Part shown: one piece after another, positions 13,091 through 27,940 of the stretch | Numbering within the stretch: the stretch's first letter is position 1 | How the letters are laid out: each line of letters opens with the position of its first letter | Source of the DNA: Symsagittifera roscoffensis | Lineage: Eukaryota > Xenacoelomorpha > Acoela > Convolutidae | Assembly (NCBI RefSeq): GCF_963678635.1 | Contig: NC_087062.1 | Location: 44,344,395 to 44,408,394 of the forward strand | Reading direction: 5' to 3' | DNA: 64,000 bases | Position numbers and translations under genes: made by a program | Notes under the pieces: model-generated | The model's input: the letters and a program-made list of their open reading frames with translations, nothing else | The model's database searches: none | Told to the model about the DNA's origin: nothing

Positions 13091-16000
13091 ACTATATTTA
13101 GCGATTTAAGTAATCAATTGATAACGTAAGAGGGCAGGTGAAGAAACAACAGTGGTAATTCTCGAATATGCACTGTATACTATTTTCGCTAACTTAGCCC
13201 TGGTAAGCATGATAATTACCGGGACTCTAGCTAGCGAACAAAGTGAACAATCGATAATGTAAAAGGGCAGGTGAAAAAAAAACAATGTTATTTCTCGAAT
13301 ATGCACTTTATTTTATTTAGGTTAACTTAGCCCTGTTAGCATGAAGCTAAAAGGGACTCTATTTAGCGATCTAAGTAATCAATTGATAACGTAAGAGGGC
13401 AGGTGAAGAAACAACAATGGTAATTCTCGAATATGCACTGTATACTATTTTCGCTAACTTAGCCCTGGTAAGCATGATGCTTACCGGGACTCTAGCTAGC
13501 GAACAAAGTGAACAATCGATAATGTAAAAGGGCAGGTGAAGAAAAAACAATGTTTTTTCTCGAATATGCACTGTAATCTATTTACGCTAACTTAGCCCTG
13601 TTAGCATGAAGCTAAAAGGGACTCTTGTTAGCGAACCAAATTATCAAATGATAAGGTAAAGGTAAAGAAGCAACGGTGTTGTTTCTCGAACATCCAGTGT
13701 AATTTATTTACGTTAAAATAGCCCTGATAAGCAAGATAACTAAAAGGACTCTTGTTAACGAACTAAGTAATCAATTGATAACGTAAAGAGGCAGGTGAAG
13801 AAACAACAGTTTTATTTCTCCTCGAATCTGCACTGTAAACTATTTACGCTAACTTAGCCCCGATAAGCATGATGCTTACAGGTACTCTAGTTTGCGAACC
13901 TAGTAAACAATTGATGATGTAAAAGGGCGGGTGAAGAAAAAACAATGTTATTTCTCGAATATGCACTGTAAACTATATACGCTAACTTAGCCCTGTTAGC
14001 ATGAAGCTAAAAGGGACTCTTGTTAGCGAACCAAATTATCAAATGATAATGTAAAGGTAAAGGCAAAGAAGCAACGGTGTTGTTTCTCGAACATCCAGTG
14101 TAATTTATTTACGTTAAAATAGCCCTGATAAGCATGATACTAAAAAAACTCTTGTTAACGAACTAAGTAATCAAATGATAACGTAAAGAGGCAGGTGAAG
14201 AAACAACAGTGTTATTTCTCAAATCTGCACTGTAAACTATTTACGCTAACTTAGCCCCGATAAGCATGATATTTACAGGGACTCTAGTTTGCGAACCAAG
14301 TGAACAAATGATGATGTAAAAGGGCAGGTGAAGAAAAAACAATGTTATTTCTCGAATATGCACTGTAATCTATATACGCTAAATTAGCCCTGTTAGCATG
14401 AAGCTAAAAGGGACTCTTGTCAGCGAACCAAATTGTCAAATGATAATGTAAAGGTAGAGGCAAAGAAGCAACGGTGTTGTTTCTCGAATATCCAGTGGAA
14501 TTTCTTTACGTTGAAATAGCCCTGATAAGCATGATACTAAAAGAGATTCTTGTTAGCGAACTAAGTAATCAATTAATAACGCGAAAAGGCAGGTGAATAA
14601 ACAACAATATTCTTTCTCGAAAACGCACTTTATAGTATTTACGCCAACTTAGCCCCGATAAGCATGATGCTAAAAGGGACTCTATTTAGCGATCTAAGTA
14701 ATCAATTGATAAGGTAAGAGGGCAGGTGAAGAAACAACAGTGGTAATTCTCGAATATGCACTGTATACAATTTTTGCTAACTTAGCCCTGGTAAGCATGA
14801 TGCTTACTGGGACTCTAGCTAGTGAACAAAGTGAACAATCGATAATGTATAAGGGCAGGTGAAGAAAAAACAATGTTATTTCTCGAATATGCACTTTATT
14901 TTATTTACGTTAACTTAGCCCTGTTAGCATGAAGCTAAAAAGGACTCTTGTTAGCGAACCAAATTATCGAATGATAATGTAAAGGAAAAGCCAAAGAAGC
15001 AACGGTGTTGTTTCTCGAACATCCAGTGTAATTTATTTACGTTAAAATAGCCCTGATAAGCATGATACTAAAAGGACTCTTGTCAACGAACTAAGTAATC
15101 AATTGATAACGTAGAGGCAGGTGAAGAAACAACAGTGTTATTTCTCCTCGAATCTGCACTGTAAACTATTTACGCTAACTTAGCCCCGATAAGCATGATG
15201 CTTACAGGGACTCTAGTTTGCGAACCAAATGAACAATTGATGATGTAAAAGGGCAGGTGAAGTAAAAACAATGTTATTTCTCGAATATGCACTGTAATCT
15301 ATATACGCTAACTTAGCCCTGTTAGCATGAAGCTAAAAGGGACTCTTGTTAGCGAACCAAATTATCAAATGATAATGTAAAGGTAGAGGCAAAAAAGCAA
15401 CGGTGTGGTTTCTCGAACATCCAGTGTAATTTATTTAAGTTAAAATAGCCCTGACAAGCATGATACTAAAAGGACTCTTGTTAACGAGCTAAGTAAACAA
15501 ATGATAACGTAAAGAGCAGGTGAAGAAACAACAGTGTTATTTCTCGAATCTGCACTGTAAACTATTTACGCTAACTTAGCCCCGATAAGCATGATGCTTA
15601 CAGGGACTCTAGTTTGCGAACCAAGTGAACAATTGATGATGTAAAAGGGCAGGTGAAGAAAAAACAATGTTATTTCTCAAATATGCACTGTAATCTATAT
15701 ACGCTAAATTAGCCCTGTTAGCATGAAGCTAAAAGGGACTCTTGTTAGCGAACCAAATTATCAAATGATAACGTAAAGGTAGAGGCAAAAAAGCAACGGT
15801 GTTGTTTCTCCAACATCCAGTGTAATTTCTTTACATTGAAATAGCCCTGATAAGCATGATACTAAAAGAGATTCTTGCTAGCCAACTAAGTTATCAATTA
15901 ATAACGTAAAAACGCAGGTGAAGAAACAACAATATTCTTTCTCGAAACTGCACTGCATACTATTTACGCCAACTTAGCCCTGATAAGCATGATGCTAAAA

Positions 16001-18108
16001 GGGACTCTAGTTAGCGATCTAAGTAATCAATTGATAACGTAAGAGGGCAGGTGAAGAAACAACAGTGTTAATTCTCGAATATGGACTGTATACTAGTTTC
16101 GCTAACTTAGCCCTGGTAAGCATGATGCTTACCGGGACTCTATCTAGCGAACAAAGTGAACAATCGATAATGTAAAAAGGCAGGTGAAGAAAAAACAATG
16201 TTATTTCTCGAATATGCACTGTAATCTATATAAGCTAACTTAGCCCTGTTAGCATGAAGCTAAAAAGGACACTTGTTAGCGAACCAAATTATCAAATCAT
16301 AATGTAAAGGTAGAGGCAAAGAAGCAACGGTGTCGTTTCTCGAACATCCAAAGTAATTTATTTACGTAACAATAGCCCTTATAAGCATTATACTAGAAAG
16401 GACTCTTGTTAGCGAACTCATTAATCAATTGATAACGTAAAGAGGCAGGCGAAGAAACAACAGTGTTATTTCTCGAATATGCACTGTAAACTATTTACGC
16501 TAACTTAGTCCTGATAAGCATGATGCTTACAGGGACTCTAATTTGCAAACCAAGTGAACAATCGATAATGTAAAAGGGCAGGTGAAGAAAAAACAATGTT
16601 ATTTCTCGAATATGCACTGTAATCTATATACTCTAACTTAGCATGTTAGCATGAAGCAAAAACGGACTCTTGTTAGCGAACCAAATTAACAAGAGATAAT
16701 GTAAGGGTAGAGGCAAAGAAGCAACTGTGTTGTTTCTCGAACATCCAGTGTAATTTATTTACGTTAAAATAGCCCTGTTAAGCACGATACTGAAAAGGAC
16801 TCTTGTTAGCGAATTAAGTAATCAATTGATAACGTAGAGGCAGGTAAAGAAACAACAGTGTTATTTCTCGACTATGCACTGTATACTATTTACGCTAACT
16901 TAGCCCTGATAAGCATGATGCCAAAAGGGACTCTTGTTAGCGAACTAGGTAATCAATCGAAAATGCAAAAGGGCAGGTGAAGAAACAACAGTTTTATTCC
17001 TCGAATATGCACTGTATACATACTATTAACGCTAACTTAGCCCTGACAAGCATGATGCTAGAAGCGACTCTAGTTAGCGAACTAAGTAATCAATCGATAA
17101 CGTAAGAGGGCAGGTGAAGAAACAACAGTGTTAATTCTCGAATATGCACTGTATAATATTTTCGCTAACTTAGCCCTGGTAAGCAAAATGCTTACCGGGA
17201 CTCTAGCTAGCGATCAGAGTAAACAATCGTTAAAGTAAAAAAAGGGCAGGTGAAGAAATCTTAATGTTTTTTTCTCGAATATGCACTGTATTCTAGATAC
17301 GCTAACTGAGCTCTGATAGGCGTGAAGCTAGAAGGGACTCTTGTTAGCGAACCAAATCATCAAAAGATAATGTAACGGTACAGGCTAAGAAGCAACGGTG
17401 TTGTTTCTCGAACATCCAGTGTAATTTATTTACGTTAAAATAGCCCTGATAAGCATGATACTAAAAAAGACTCTTGTTAGCGAACTAAGTAATCAATTGA
17501 TAACGTAAAGAGGCAGGTGAAGAAACAACAGTGTTATTTCTCGAATATGCACTGTAAACTATTTACGCTAACTTAGCTCTGATAGGCGTGAAGCTAAAAG
17601 GGACTCTTGTTAGCGAACCAAATTATCAAAAGATAATGTAACGGTACAGGCTAAGAAGCAACAGTGTTTTTTCTCGAACCTCCAGTGTAATTTCTTTACG
17701 TTAAAATAGCCCTGTAAAGCACGATACTGAAAAGGACTCTTGTTAGCGAACTAAGTAATCAATTGATAACGTAGAGGCAGATGAAGAAACAACAGTGTTA
17801 TTTCTCGAATATGCACTGTATACTATTTACGCTAACTTATCCCTGATAGGCATGATGCTAGAAGGGACTCTTGTTAGCGAACTAGGTAATCAATCGAAAA
17901 TGCAAAAGGACAGGTGAAGAAATAACAAAGTTATTCCTCGAATATGCACTGTATACATACTATTAACGCTAACTTAGCCCTGACAAGCATGAGGCTAGAA
18001 GCGACTCTAGTTAGCGAACTAAGTATTCAATCGATAATGCAAAAGGGCAGGTGAAGAAACAACAATGTTATTCCTCGAATATGCACTGTATACTATTTAC
18101 GCTAACTT

Positions 18109-19432
18109 AGCTCTGATAGGCGTGAAGCTAAAAGGGACTCTTGTTAGCGAACCAAATCATCAAAAGATAATGTAACGGTACAGGCTAAGAAGCAACGGTG
18201 TTGTTTCTCGAACATCCAGTGTAATTTATTTACGTTAAAATAGCCCTGATAAGCATGATACTAAAAAGGACTCTAGTTTGCGAACCAAGTGAACAATTGA
18301 TGATGTAAAAGGGCAGAGGAAGAAAAAACAATGTTATTTCTCGAATATGCACTGTAATCTACATACGCTAACTTAGCCCTGTTAGCATGAAGCTAAAAGG
18401 AACTCTTGTTAGCGAACCAAACTATCAAATGATAATGTAAAGGTAGAGGCAAAGAAGCAACGGTGTTGTTTCTCGAACATCCAGTGTAATTTCTTTACGT
18501 TAAAATAGCCCTGTAAAGCACGATGCTGAAAAGGACTCTTGTTAGCGAACTAAGTAATCAATTAATAACGTAGAGGCAGATGAAGAAACAACAGTGTTAT
18601 TTCTCGAATATGCACTGTATACTATTTACGCTAACTTATCCCTGATAGGCATGATGCTAGAAGGGACTCTTGTTAGCGAACTAGGTAATCAATCGAAAAT
18701 GCAAAAAGACAGGTGAAGAAATAACAAAGTTATTCCTCGAATATGCACTGTATACTATTTACGCTAACTTAGCTCTGATAGGCGTGAAGCTAAAAGGGAC
18801 TCTTGTTAGCGAACCAAATCATCAAAAGATAATGTAACGGTACAGGCTAAGAAGCAACGGTGTTGTTTCTCGAACATCCAGTGTAATTTATTTACGTTAA
18901 AATAGCCCTGATAAGCATGATACTAAAAAGGACTCTAGTTTGCGAACCAAGTGAACAATTGATGATGTAAAAGGGCAGAGGAAGAAAAAACAATGTTATT
19001 TCTCGAATATGCACTGTAATCTACATACGCTAACTTAGCCCTGTTAGCATGAAGCTAAAAGGAACTCTTGTTAGCGAACCAAACTATCAAATGATAATGT
19101 AAAGGTAGAGGCAAAGAAGCAACGGTGTTGTTTCTCGAACATCCAGTGTAATTTCTTTACGTTAAAATAGCCCTGTAAAGCACGATGCTGAAAAGGACTC
19201 TTGTTAGCGAACTAAGTAATCAATTAATAACGTAGAGGCAGATGAAGAAACAACAGTGTTATTTCTCGAATATGCACTGTATACTATTTACGCTAACTTA
19301 TCCCTGATAGGCATGATGCTAGAAGGGACTCTTGTTAGCGAACTAGGTAATCAATCGAAAATGCAAAAAGACAGGTGAAGAAATAACAAAGTTATTCCTC
19401 GAATATGCACTGTATACATACTATTAACGCTA
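18109..19432. repeat. Satellite higher-order repeat, 662-bp pentamer
   Basis: The marker agctctgataggcgtgaagc lies at 18,109 and 18,771, and the five monomers after each mark are nearly identical, with shared variants gggcagaggaag and gaggctagaagcg. Confidence 0.7.
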
Positions 19433-22400
19433 ACTTAGCCCTGACAAGCATGAGGCTAGAAGCGACTCTAGTTAGCGAACTAAGTATTCAATCGATAATG
19501 CAAAAGGGCAGGTGAAGAAACAACAATGTTATTCCTCGAATATGCACTGTATACTATTTACGCTAACTTAGCCCTGATAAGCATGATGCTAGAAGGGACT
19601 CTAGTTAGCGAACTAAGTAATCAATCGATAATGCAAAAGGGCAGGTGAAGAAATCACAATATTTTTTTTTCTCGAATATGCACTGTATTCTAGATACGCT
19701 AACTTAGCTCTGATAGGCGTGAAGCTAAAAAGGACTCTTGTTAGCGAGCCAAATTATCAAAAGATAATGTAACGGTACAGGCTAAGAAGCAACGGTGTTG
19801 TTTCTCGAACATCCAGTGTAATTTATCTACGTTAAAATAGCCCTGATAAGCATGATACTAAAAAGGACTCTTGTTAGCGAACTAAGTAATCAATTGATAA
19901 CGTAAAGAGGCAGGTGAAGAAACAACAGTGTTATTTCTCGAATATGCACTGTAATCTTTATACGCTAACTTAGCCCTGTTAGCATGAAGCTAAAAGGGAC
20001 TCTTCTTAGCGAACCAAATTATAAAATGATAATGTAAAGGTAGAGGCAAAGAAGCAACGGTGTTGTTTCTCGAACATCCAGTGTAATTTCTTTACGTTAA
20101 AATAGCCCTGATAAGCATGTTACTAAAAGAGATTCTTGTTAGCGAACTAAGTAATCAATTAATAACGTAAAAAGGTAGGTGAAGAAACAACAATATTCTT
20201 TCTCGAAAATGCACTGTATACTATTTACGCCAACTTAGCCCTGATAAGCATGATGCTAAAAGGGACTCTAGTTAGCTATCTAAGTTATCAATTGATAACG
20301 TAATAGGGCAGGTGAAGAAACAAGAGTGTTAATTCTTGAATATGCACTGTATACTATTTTCGCTAACTTAGCCCTGGTAAGCATCATGCTTACCGGGACG
20401 CTAGCTAGCGAACAACGTGAACAATCGATAATGTAAAAGGGCAGGTGAAGAAAAAACAACGTTATTTCTCGACTATGCACTGTAAACTACTTACGCTAAC
20501 TTAGCCCTGATAAGCATGATGCTTACAGGTACTCTACTTTGCGAACCAAGTGAACAATCGATAATGTAAAAGGGTAGGTGAAGAAAAAACAATGTTAGTT
20601 CTCGAATATGCACTGTAATCTATATACGCTAACTTAGCCCTGTTAGCATGAAGCTAAAGGGGACTCTTGTAAGCGAACCAAATTATCAAATGATAATGTA
20701 AAGGTAGAGGCAAAGAAGCAACGGTGTTGTTTCTCGAACACCCAGTGTAATTTCTTTACGTTAAAATAGCCCTGATCAGCATGATACTAAAAGAGATTCT
20801 TGCTAGCGAACTAAGTAATCAATTAATAACGTAAAAAGGCAGGTGAAGAAACAACAACATTCTTTCTCGAAAATGCACTGTATACTATTTACGCCAACTT
20901 AGCCCTGATAAGCACGATGCTAAAAGGGACTCTAGTTAGCGATCTAAGTAATCAATTGATAACGTAAGAGGGCATGTGAAGAAACAACAGTGTTAATTCT
21001 CGAATATGCACTGTATACTATTTTCGCCAACTTAGCCCTGGTAAGCATCATGCTTACCGGGACTCTAGCTAGCGAACAAAGTGAACAATCGATAATGTAA
21101 AAGGGCAGGTGAAGAAAAAACAACGTTATTTCTCGAATATGCACTGTAAACTACTTACGCTAGCTTAGCCCTGATAAGCATGATGCTTACAGGGACTCTA
21201 GTTTGCGAACAAAGTGAACAATCGATAATGTAAAAGGGCAGGTGAAGAAAAAACAAGGTTATTTCTCGAATAAGCACTGTAATCTATATACGCTAACTTA
21301 GCCCTGATAGCATGAAGCTAAAACGGACTCTTTATAGCGAACCAAATTATCAAATGATAATGTAAAGGTAGAGGCAAAGAAGCAACGGTGTTGTTTTTCG
21401 AACATCCAGTGTTATTCAATTACGTTAAAATAGCTCTGATAAGCATGATACTAACAAGGACTTTTGTTAGCGAACTAAGTAATCAATTGATAACGTAGCG
21501 AGGCAGGTGAAGAAACAACAGTGTTAATTCTCGAATATGCACTGTAAACTATTTACGCTATCTTAGCCCTGATAAGCATGATGCTTACAGGGACTCTAGT
21601 TTGCGAACCAAGTGAACAACCGATAATGTAAAAGGGCAGGTGAAGAAAAAACAATGTTATTTCTCGAATATGCACTGTAATCTATACACGCTAACTTAGC
21701 CCTGTTCGCATGAAGCTAAACGGGACCCTTCTTAGCGAACCAAATTATCAAATGATAATGTAAAGGTAGACGCAAAGAAGCAACGGTGTTGTTTCTCGAA
21801 CATCCAGTGTAATTTCTTTACGTTAAAATAGCCCTCATAAGCATGATACTAAAAGAGATTCTTGTTAGCGAACTAAGTAATCAATTAATAACGTAAAAAG
21901 GCAGGTGAAGAAACAACAATATTCCTTCTCGAAAATGCACTGTATACTATTTACGCCAACTTAACCCTGATAAGCATGATGCTAAAAGGGACTAGTTAGC
22001 GATCTAAGTAATCAATTGATAACGTAAGAGGGCAGGTGAAGAAACAACAGTGTTAATTCTCGAATATGCACTGTATAATATTTTCGCTAACTTAGCCCTG
22101 GTAAGCAAGATGCTTACCGGGACTCTAGCTAGCGAGCAGAGTGAACAATCGATAATGTAAAAGGGCATGTGAAGAAAAAACAATGCTATTTCTCGAATAT
22201 GCACTGTATACTATTTACGCCAACTTAGCCCTGATAATTCTGATGCTTACAGGGAGTCTAGTTTGCGAACCAAGTGAACAATCGATAATGTAAAAGGGCA
22301 GGTGAAGAAAAAACAATGTTATTTCTCGAATATGCACTGTAATCTATATACGCTAACTTAGCCCTGTTAGCATGAAGCTAAAAGGGACTCTTGTTAGCGA

Positions 22401-23357
22401 ACCAAAATATCAAATGATAAGGTAAAGGCAGAGGCAAAGAAGCAACGGTGTTGTTTCTCGAACATCCAGTGTAATTTCTTTACGGTAAAATAGCCCTGAT
22501 AAGCATGATACTAAAAGAGATTCTTGTTAGCGAACTAAGTAATCAATTAATAACGTTAAAAGGCAGGTGAAGAAACAACAAAATTCCTTCTCGAAAATGC
22601 ACTGTATACTATTTACGCCAACTTAGCCCTGATAAGCATGATGCTACAAGGGACTCTAGTTAGCGATCTAAGTAATCAATTGATAACGTAAGAGGGCAGG
22701 TGAAGAAACAACAGTGTTAATTCTTCGAATATGCACTGTATAATATTTTCGCTAACTTAGCCCTGGTAAGCAAGATGCTTACCGAGACTCTAGCTAGCGA
22801 ACAAAGGGCAGGTGAAGAAAAAACAATGTTATTTCTCGAATATGCACTGTAATCTATATACGCTAACTTAGCCCTGTTAGCATGAAGCTAAAAAGGAATC
22901 TTGTTAGCGAACCAAAATATCAAATGATAAGGTAAAGGCAGAGGCAAAGAAGCAACGGTGTTGTTTCTCGAACATCCAGTGTAATTTCTTTACGGTAAAA
23001 TAGCCCTGATAAGCATGAAACTAAAAGAGATTCTTGTTAGCGAACTAAGTAATCAATTAATAACGTAAAAAGGCAGGTGAAGAAACAACAATATTCTTTC
23101 TCGAAAAAGCACTGTATACTATTTACACCAACTTAGCCCTGATAAGCATGAGGCTTACAGGGAGTCTAGTTTGCGAACCAAGTGAACAATCGATAATGTA
23201 AAAGGGCAGGTGAAGAAAAAAAATGTTATTTCTCGAATATGCACTGTAATCTATATACGCTAACTTAGCACTGTTAGCATGAAGTTAAAAGGGACTCTTG
23301 TTAGCGAACCAAATTATCAAATGATAATGTAAAGGTAGAGGCAAAGAAGCAACGGTG

Positions 23358-25156
23358 AATAAGCATGATGCTTACAGGGACTCCAGTTTGCGAACCAAGT
23401 GAACAATCGATAATTTAAAAGGGCAGGTGAAGAAAAAAAATGTTATTTCTCGAATATGCACTGTAATCTATATACGCTAACTTAGCCCTGTTAGCATAAA
23501 GTTGAAAGGGACTCTTGTTAGCGAATCAAATTATCAAATGATAATGTAAAGGTAGAGGCAAAGAAGCAACGGTGAATAAGCATGATGCTTACAGGGACTC
23601 TAGTTTGCGAACCAAGTGAACAATCGATAATGTAAAAGGGCAGGTGAAGAAAAAACAATGTTATTTCTCGAATATGAACTGTAATCTATATACGCTAACT
23701 TAGCCCTGTTAGCATGAAGCTAAAAGGGACTCTTGTTAGCGAACCAAATTATCAAATGATAAGGTAAAGGTAGAGGCAAAGAAGCAACGGTGTTGTTTCT
23801 CGAACATCCAGTGTAATTTCTTTACGTTAAAATAGCCCTGAAAAGCATGATACTAAAAGAGATTCTTGTTAGCGAACTAAGTAATCAATTAATAACGTAA
23901 AAAGGCAGGTGAAGAAACAACAATATTTTTTCTCGAAAATGCATTGTATACTATTTACGCCAACTTAGCCCTGATTAGCATGATGCTAAAAGGGACTCTA
24001 GTTAGCGATCTAAGTAATCAATTGATAACGTAAGAGGGCAGGTGAAGAAACAACAGTGTTAATTCTCGAATATGCACTGTATAATATTTTCGCTAACTTA
24101 GCCCTGGTAAGCAAGATGCTTACCGGGACTCTAGCTAGCGAACAAAGTGAACAATCGATAATGTAAAAGGGCAGGTGAAGAAAAAACAATGTTATTTCTC
24201 GAATATGCACTGTAATTTATATACGCTAACTTAGCCCTGTTAGCATGAAGCTAAAAGGGACTCTTCTTAGCGAACCAAATTATCAAATGATAATGTAAAG
24301 GTAGAGGCAAAGAAGCAACGGTGTTGTTTCTCGAACATCCAGTGTAATTTCTTTACGTTAAAATAGCCCTGATAAGCATGATACTAAAAGAGATTCTTGT
24401 TAGCGAACTAAGTAATCAATTAATAACATAAAAAGGTAGGTAAAAAAACAACAATATTCTTTCTCGAAATTGCACTGTATACTATTTACGCCAACTTAGC
24501 CCTGATAAGCATGAGGCTTACAGGGAGTCTAGTTTGCGAACCAAGTGACCAACCGATAATGTCAAAGGGCAGGTGAAGAAAAAACAATGTTATTTCTCGA
24601 ATATACACTGTAATCTATATACGCTAACTTAGCCCTGTTAGCATAAAGTTGAAAGGGACTCTTGTTAGCGAATCAAATTATCAAATGATAATGTAAAGGT
24701 AGAGGCAAAGAAGCAACGGTGAATAAGCATGATGCTTACAGGGACTCCAGTTTGCGAACCAAGTGAACAATCGATAATTTAAAAGGGCAGGTGAAGAAAA
24801 AAAATGTTATTTCTCGAATATGCACTGTAATCTATATACGCTAACTTAGCCCTGTTAGCATAAAGTTGAAAGGGACTCTTGTTAGCGAATCAAATTATCA
24901 AATGATAATGTAAAGGTAGAGGCAAAGAAGCAACGGTGAATAAGCATGATGCTTACAGGGACTCCAGTTTGCGAACCAAGTGAACAATCGATAATTTAAA
25001 AGGGCAGGTGAAGAAAAAAAATGTTATTTCTCGAATATGCACTGTAATCTATATACGCTAACTTAGCCCTGTTAGCATAAAGTTGAAAGGGACTCTTGTT
25101 AGCGAATCAAATTATCAAATGATAATGTAAAGGTAGAGGCAAAGAAGCAACGGTGA
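23358..25156. repeat. Satellite sub-array with 85-bp deleted monomers (217-bp period)
   Basis: The junction gcaacggtg|aataagcatg marks a monomer that has lost about 47 bp. In this sub-array it lies at 23,358, 23,575, 24,722, 24,939 and 25,156, with 217-bp spacing in both clusters (one full 132-bp monomer plus one 85-bp monomer). A larger 1,581-bp duplication (24,010 block against 25,591 block) is superimposed. Confidence 0.85.
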
Positions 25157-26870
25157 ATAAGCATGATGCTTACAGGGACTCTAGTTTGCGAACCAAGTGA
25201 ACAATCGATAATGTAAAAGGGCAGGTGAAGAAAAAACAATGTTATTTCTCGAATATGAACTGTAATCTATATACGCTAACTTAGCCCTGTTAGCATGAAG
25301 CTAAAAGGGACTCTTGTTAGCGAACCAAATTATCAAATGATAAGGTAAAGGTAGAGGCAAAGAAGCAACGGTGTTGTTTCTCGAACATCCAGTGTAATTT
25401 CTTTACGTTAAAATAGCCCTGAAAAGCATGATACTAAAAGAGATTCTTGTTAGCGAACTAAGTAATCAATTAATAACGTAAAAAGGCAGGTGAAGAAACA
25501 ACAATATTTTTTCTCGAAAATGCATTGTATACTATTTACGCCAACTTAGCCCTGATTAGCATGATGCTAAAAGGGACTCTAGTTAGCGATCTAAGTAATC
25601 AATTGATAACGTAAGAGGGCAGGTGAAGAAACAACAGTGTTAATTCTCGAATATGCACTGTATAATATTTTCGCTAACTTAGCCCTGGTAAGCAAGATGC
25701 TTACCGGGACTCTAGCTAGCGAACAAAGTGAACAATCGATAATGTAAAAGGGCAGGTGAAGAAAAAACAATGTTATTTCTCGAATATGCACTGTAATTTA
25801 TATACGCTAACTTAGCCCTGTTAGCATGAAGCTAAAAGGGACTCTTCTTAGCGAACCAAATTATCAAATGATAATGTAAAGGTAGAGGCAAAGAAGCAAC
25901 GGTGTTGTTTCTCGAACATCCAGTGTAATTTCTTTAGGTTAAAATAGCCCTGATAAGCATGAAACTAAAAAAGATTCTTGTTAGCGAACTAAGTAATCAA
26001 TTAATAACGTAAAAAGGCAGGTGAAAAAACAACAATATTCTTTCTCGAAAAAGCACTGTATACTATTTATGCCAACTTAGCCCTGATAAGCATGAGGCTT
26101 ACAGGGAGTCTAGTTTGCGAACCAAGTGACCAACCGATAATGTCAAAGGGCAGGTGAAGAAAAAACAATGTTATTTCTCGAATATACACTGTAATCTATA
26201 TACGCTAACTTAGCCCTGTTAGCATGAAGCTAAAAGGGACTCTTGTTAGCGAACCAAATTATCAAATGATAATGTAAAGGTAGAGGCAAAGAAGCAACGG
26301 TGTTGTTTCTCGAACATCCAGTGTAATTTCTTTAGGTTAAAATAGCCCTGATAAGCATGAAACTAAAAGAGATTCTTGTTAGCGAACTAAGTTATCAATT
26401 AATAATGTAAAAAGGCAGGTGAAGAAACAACAATATTCTTTCTCGAAAAAGCACTGTATACTATTTACGCCAACTTAGCCCTGATAAGCATGAGGCTTAC
26501 AGGGAGTCTAGTTTGCGAACCAAGTGAACAATTGATAATGTAAAAGGGCAGGTGAAGAAAAAACAAGGTTATTTCTCGAATATGCACTGTAATCTATATA
26601 CGCTAACTTAGCCCTGTTAGCATGAAGCTAAAAGGGACTCTTGTTAGCCAACCAAAATATCAAATGGTAAGGTAAAGGTAGAGGCAAAGAAGCAACGGTG
26701 TTGTTTCTCGAACATCCAGTGTAATTTCTTCACGTTAAAATAGCCCTGATAAGCATGATACTAAAAGAGATTCTTGTTAGCGAACTAAGTAATCAATTAA
26801 TAATGCAAAAGGCAGGTGAAGAAACAACAATATTCTTTCTCGAAAAAGCACTGTATACTATTTACGCCAA

Positions 26871-27940
26871 CCTAGCCCTGATAAGCATGATGCTAAAAGG
26901 GACTCTAGTTAGCGATCTAAGTAATCAATTGATAACGTAAGAGGGCAGGTGTAGAAAAAACTGTGTTAATTCTCGAATATGCACTGTATAATAATTTCGC
27001 TAACTTAGCCCTGGTAAGCATGATGCTTACCGGGACTCTAGCTAGCGAACAAAGTGAACAATCGATAATGTAAAAGGGCAGGTGAAGAAAAAAAAACAAT
27101 GTTATTTCTCGAATATGCACTTTAATCTATCTACGCTAACTTAGCCCTGTAAGCATGAAGCTAAAAGGGACTCTTGTCAGCGAACCAAATTATCAAATGA
27201 TAATGTAAAGGCAGAGGCAAAGAAGCAACGGTGTTGTTTCTCGAACATCCAGTGTAATTTCGTTACGTTAAAATAGCCCTGATAAGCATGAAACTAAAAG
27301 AGATTCTTGTTAGCGAACTAAGTAATCAATTAATAACGTAAAAAGGCAGGTGAAGAAACAACAATATTCTTTCTCGAAAAAGCACTGTATACTATTTACG
27401 CCAACCTAGCCCTGATAAGCATGATGCTAAAAGGGACTCTAGTTAGCGATCTAAGTAATCAATTGATAACGTAAGAGGGCAGGTGTAGAAAAAACTGTGT
27501 TAATTCTCGAATATGCACTGTATAATAATTTCGCTAACTTAGCCCTGGTAAGCATGATGCTTACCGGGACTCTAGCTAGCGAACAAAGTGAACAATCGAT
27601 AATGTAAAAGGGCAGGTGAAGAAAAAAAAAATGTTATTTCTCGAATATGCACTGTAATCTATCTACGCTAACTTAGCCCTGTAAGCATGAAGCTAAAAGG
27701 GACTCTTGTCAGCGAACCAAATTATCAAATGATAATGTAAAGGCAGAGGCAAAGAAGCAACGGTGTTGTTTCTCGAACATCCAGTGTAATTTCGTTACGT
27801 TAAAATAGCCCTGATAAGCATGAAACTAAAAGAGATTCTTGTTAGCGAACTAAGTAATCAATTAATAACGTAAAAAGGCAGGTGAAGAAACAACAATATT
27901 CTTTCTCGAAAGTGCACTGTATACTATTTACGCCAACTTA
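26871..27940. repeat. Satellite higher-order repeat, 534-bp tetramer
   Basis: The variant gccaacctagccctg occurs at about 26,871 and 27,405 (534 bp), and the four monomers after it are repeated with the shared variant gcaggtgtagaaaaaac. Confidence 0.75.

Noticed and set aside
26755..26940. Plus-strand 61-codon frame in the satellite
   Set aside because: It is a chance open frame across monomers, found once and absent from sister repeats.
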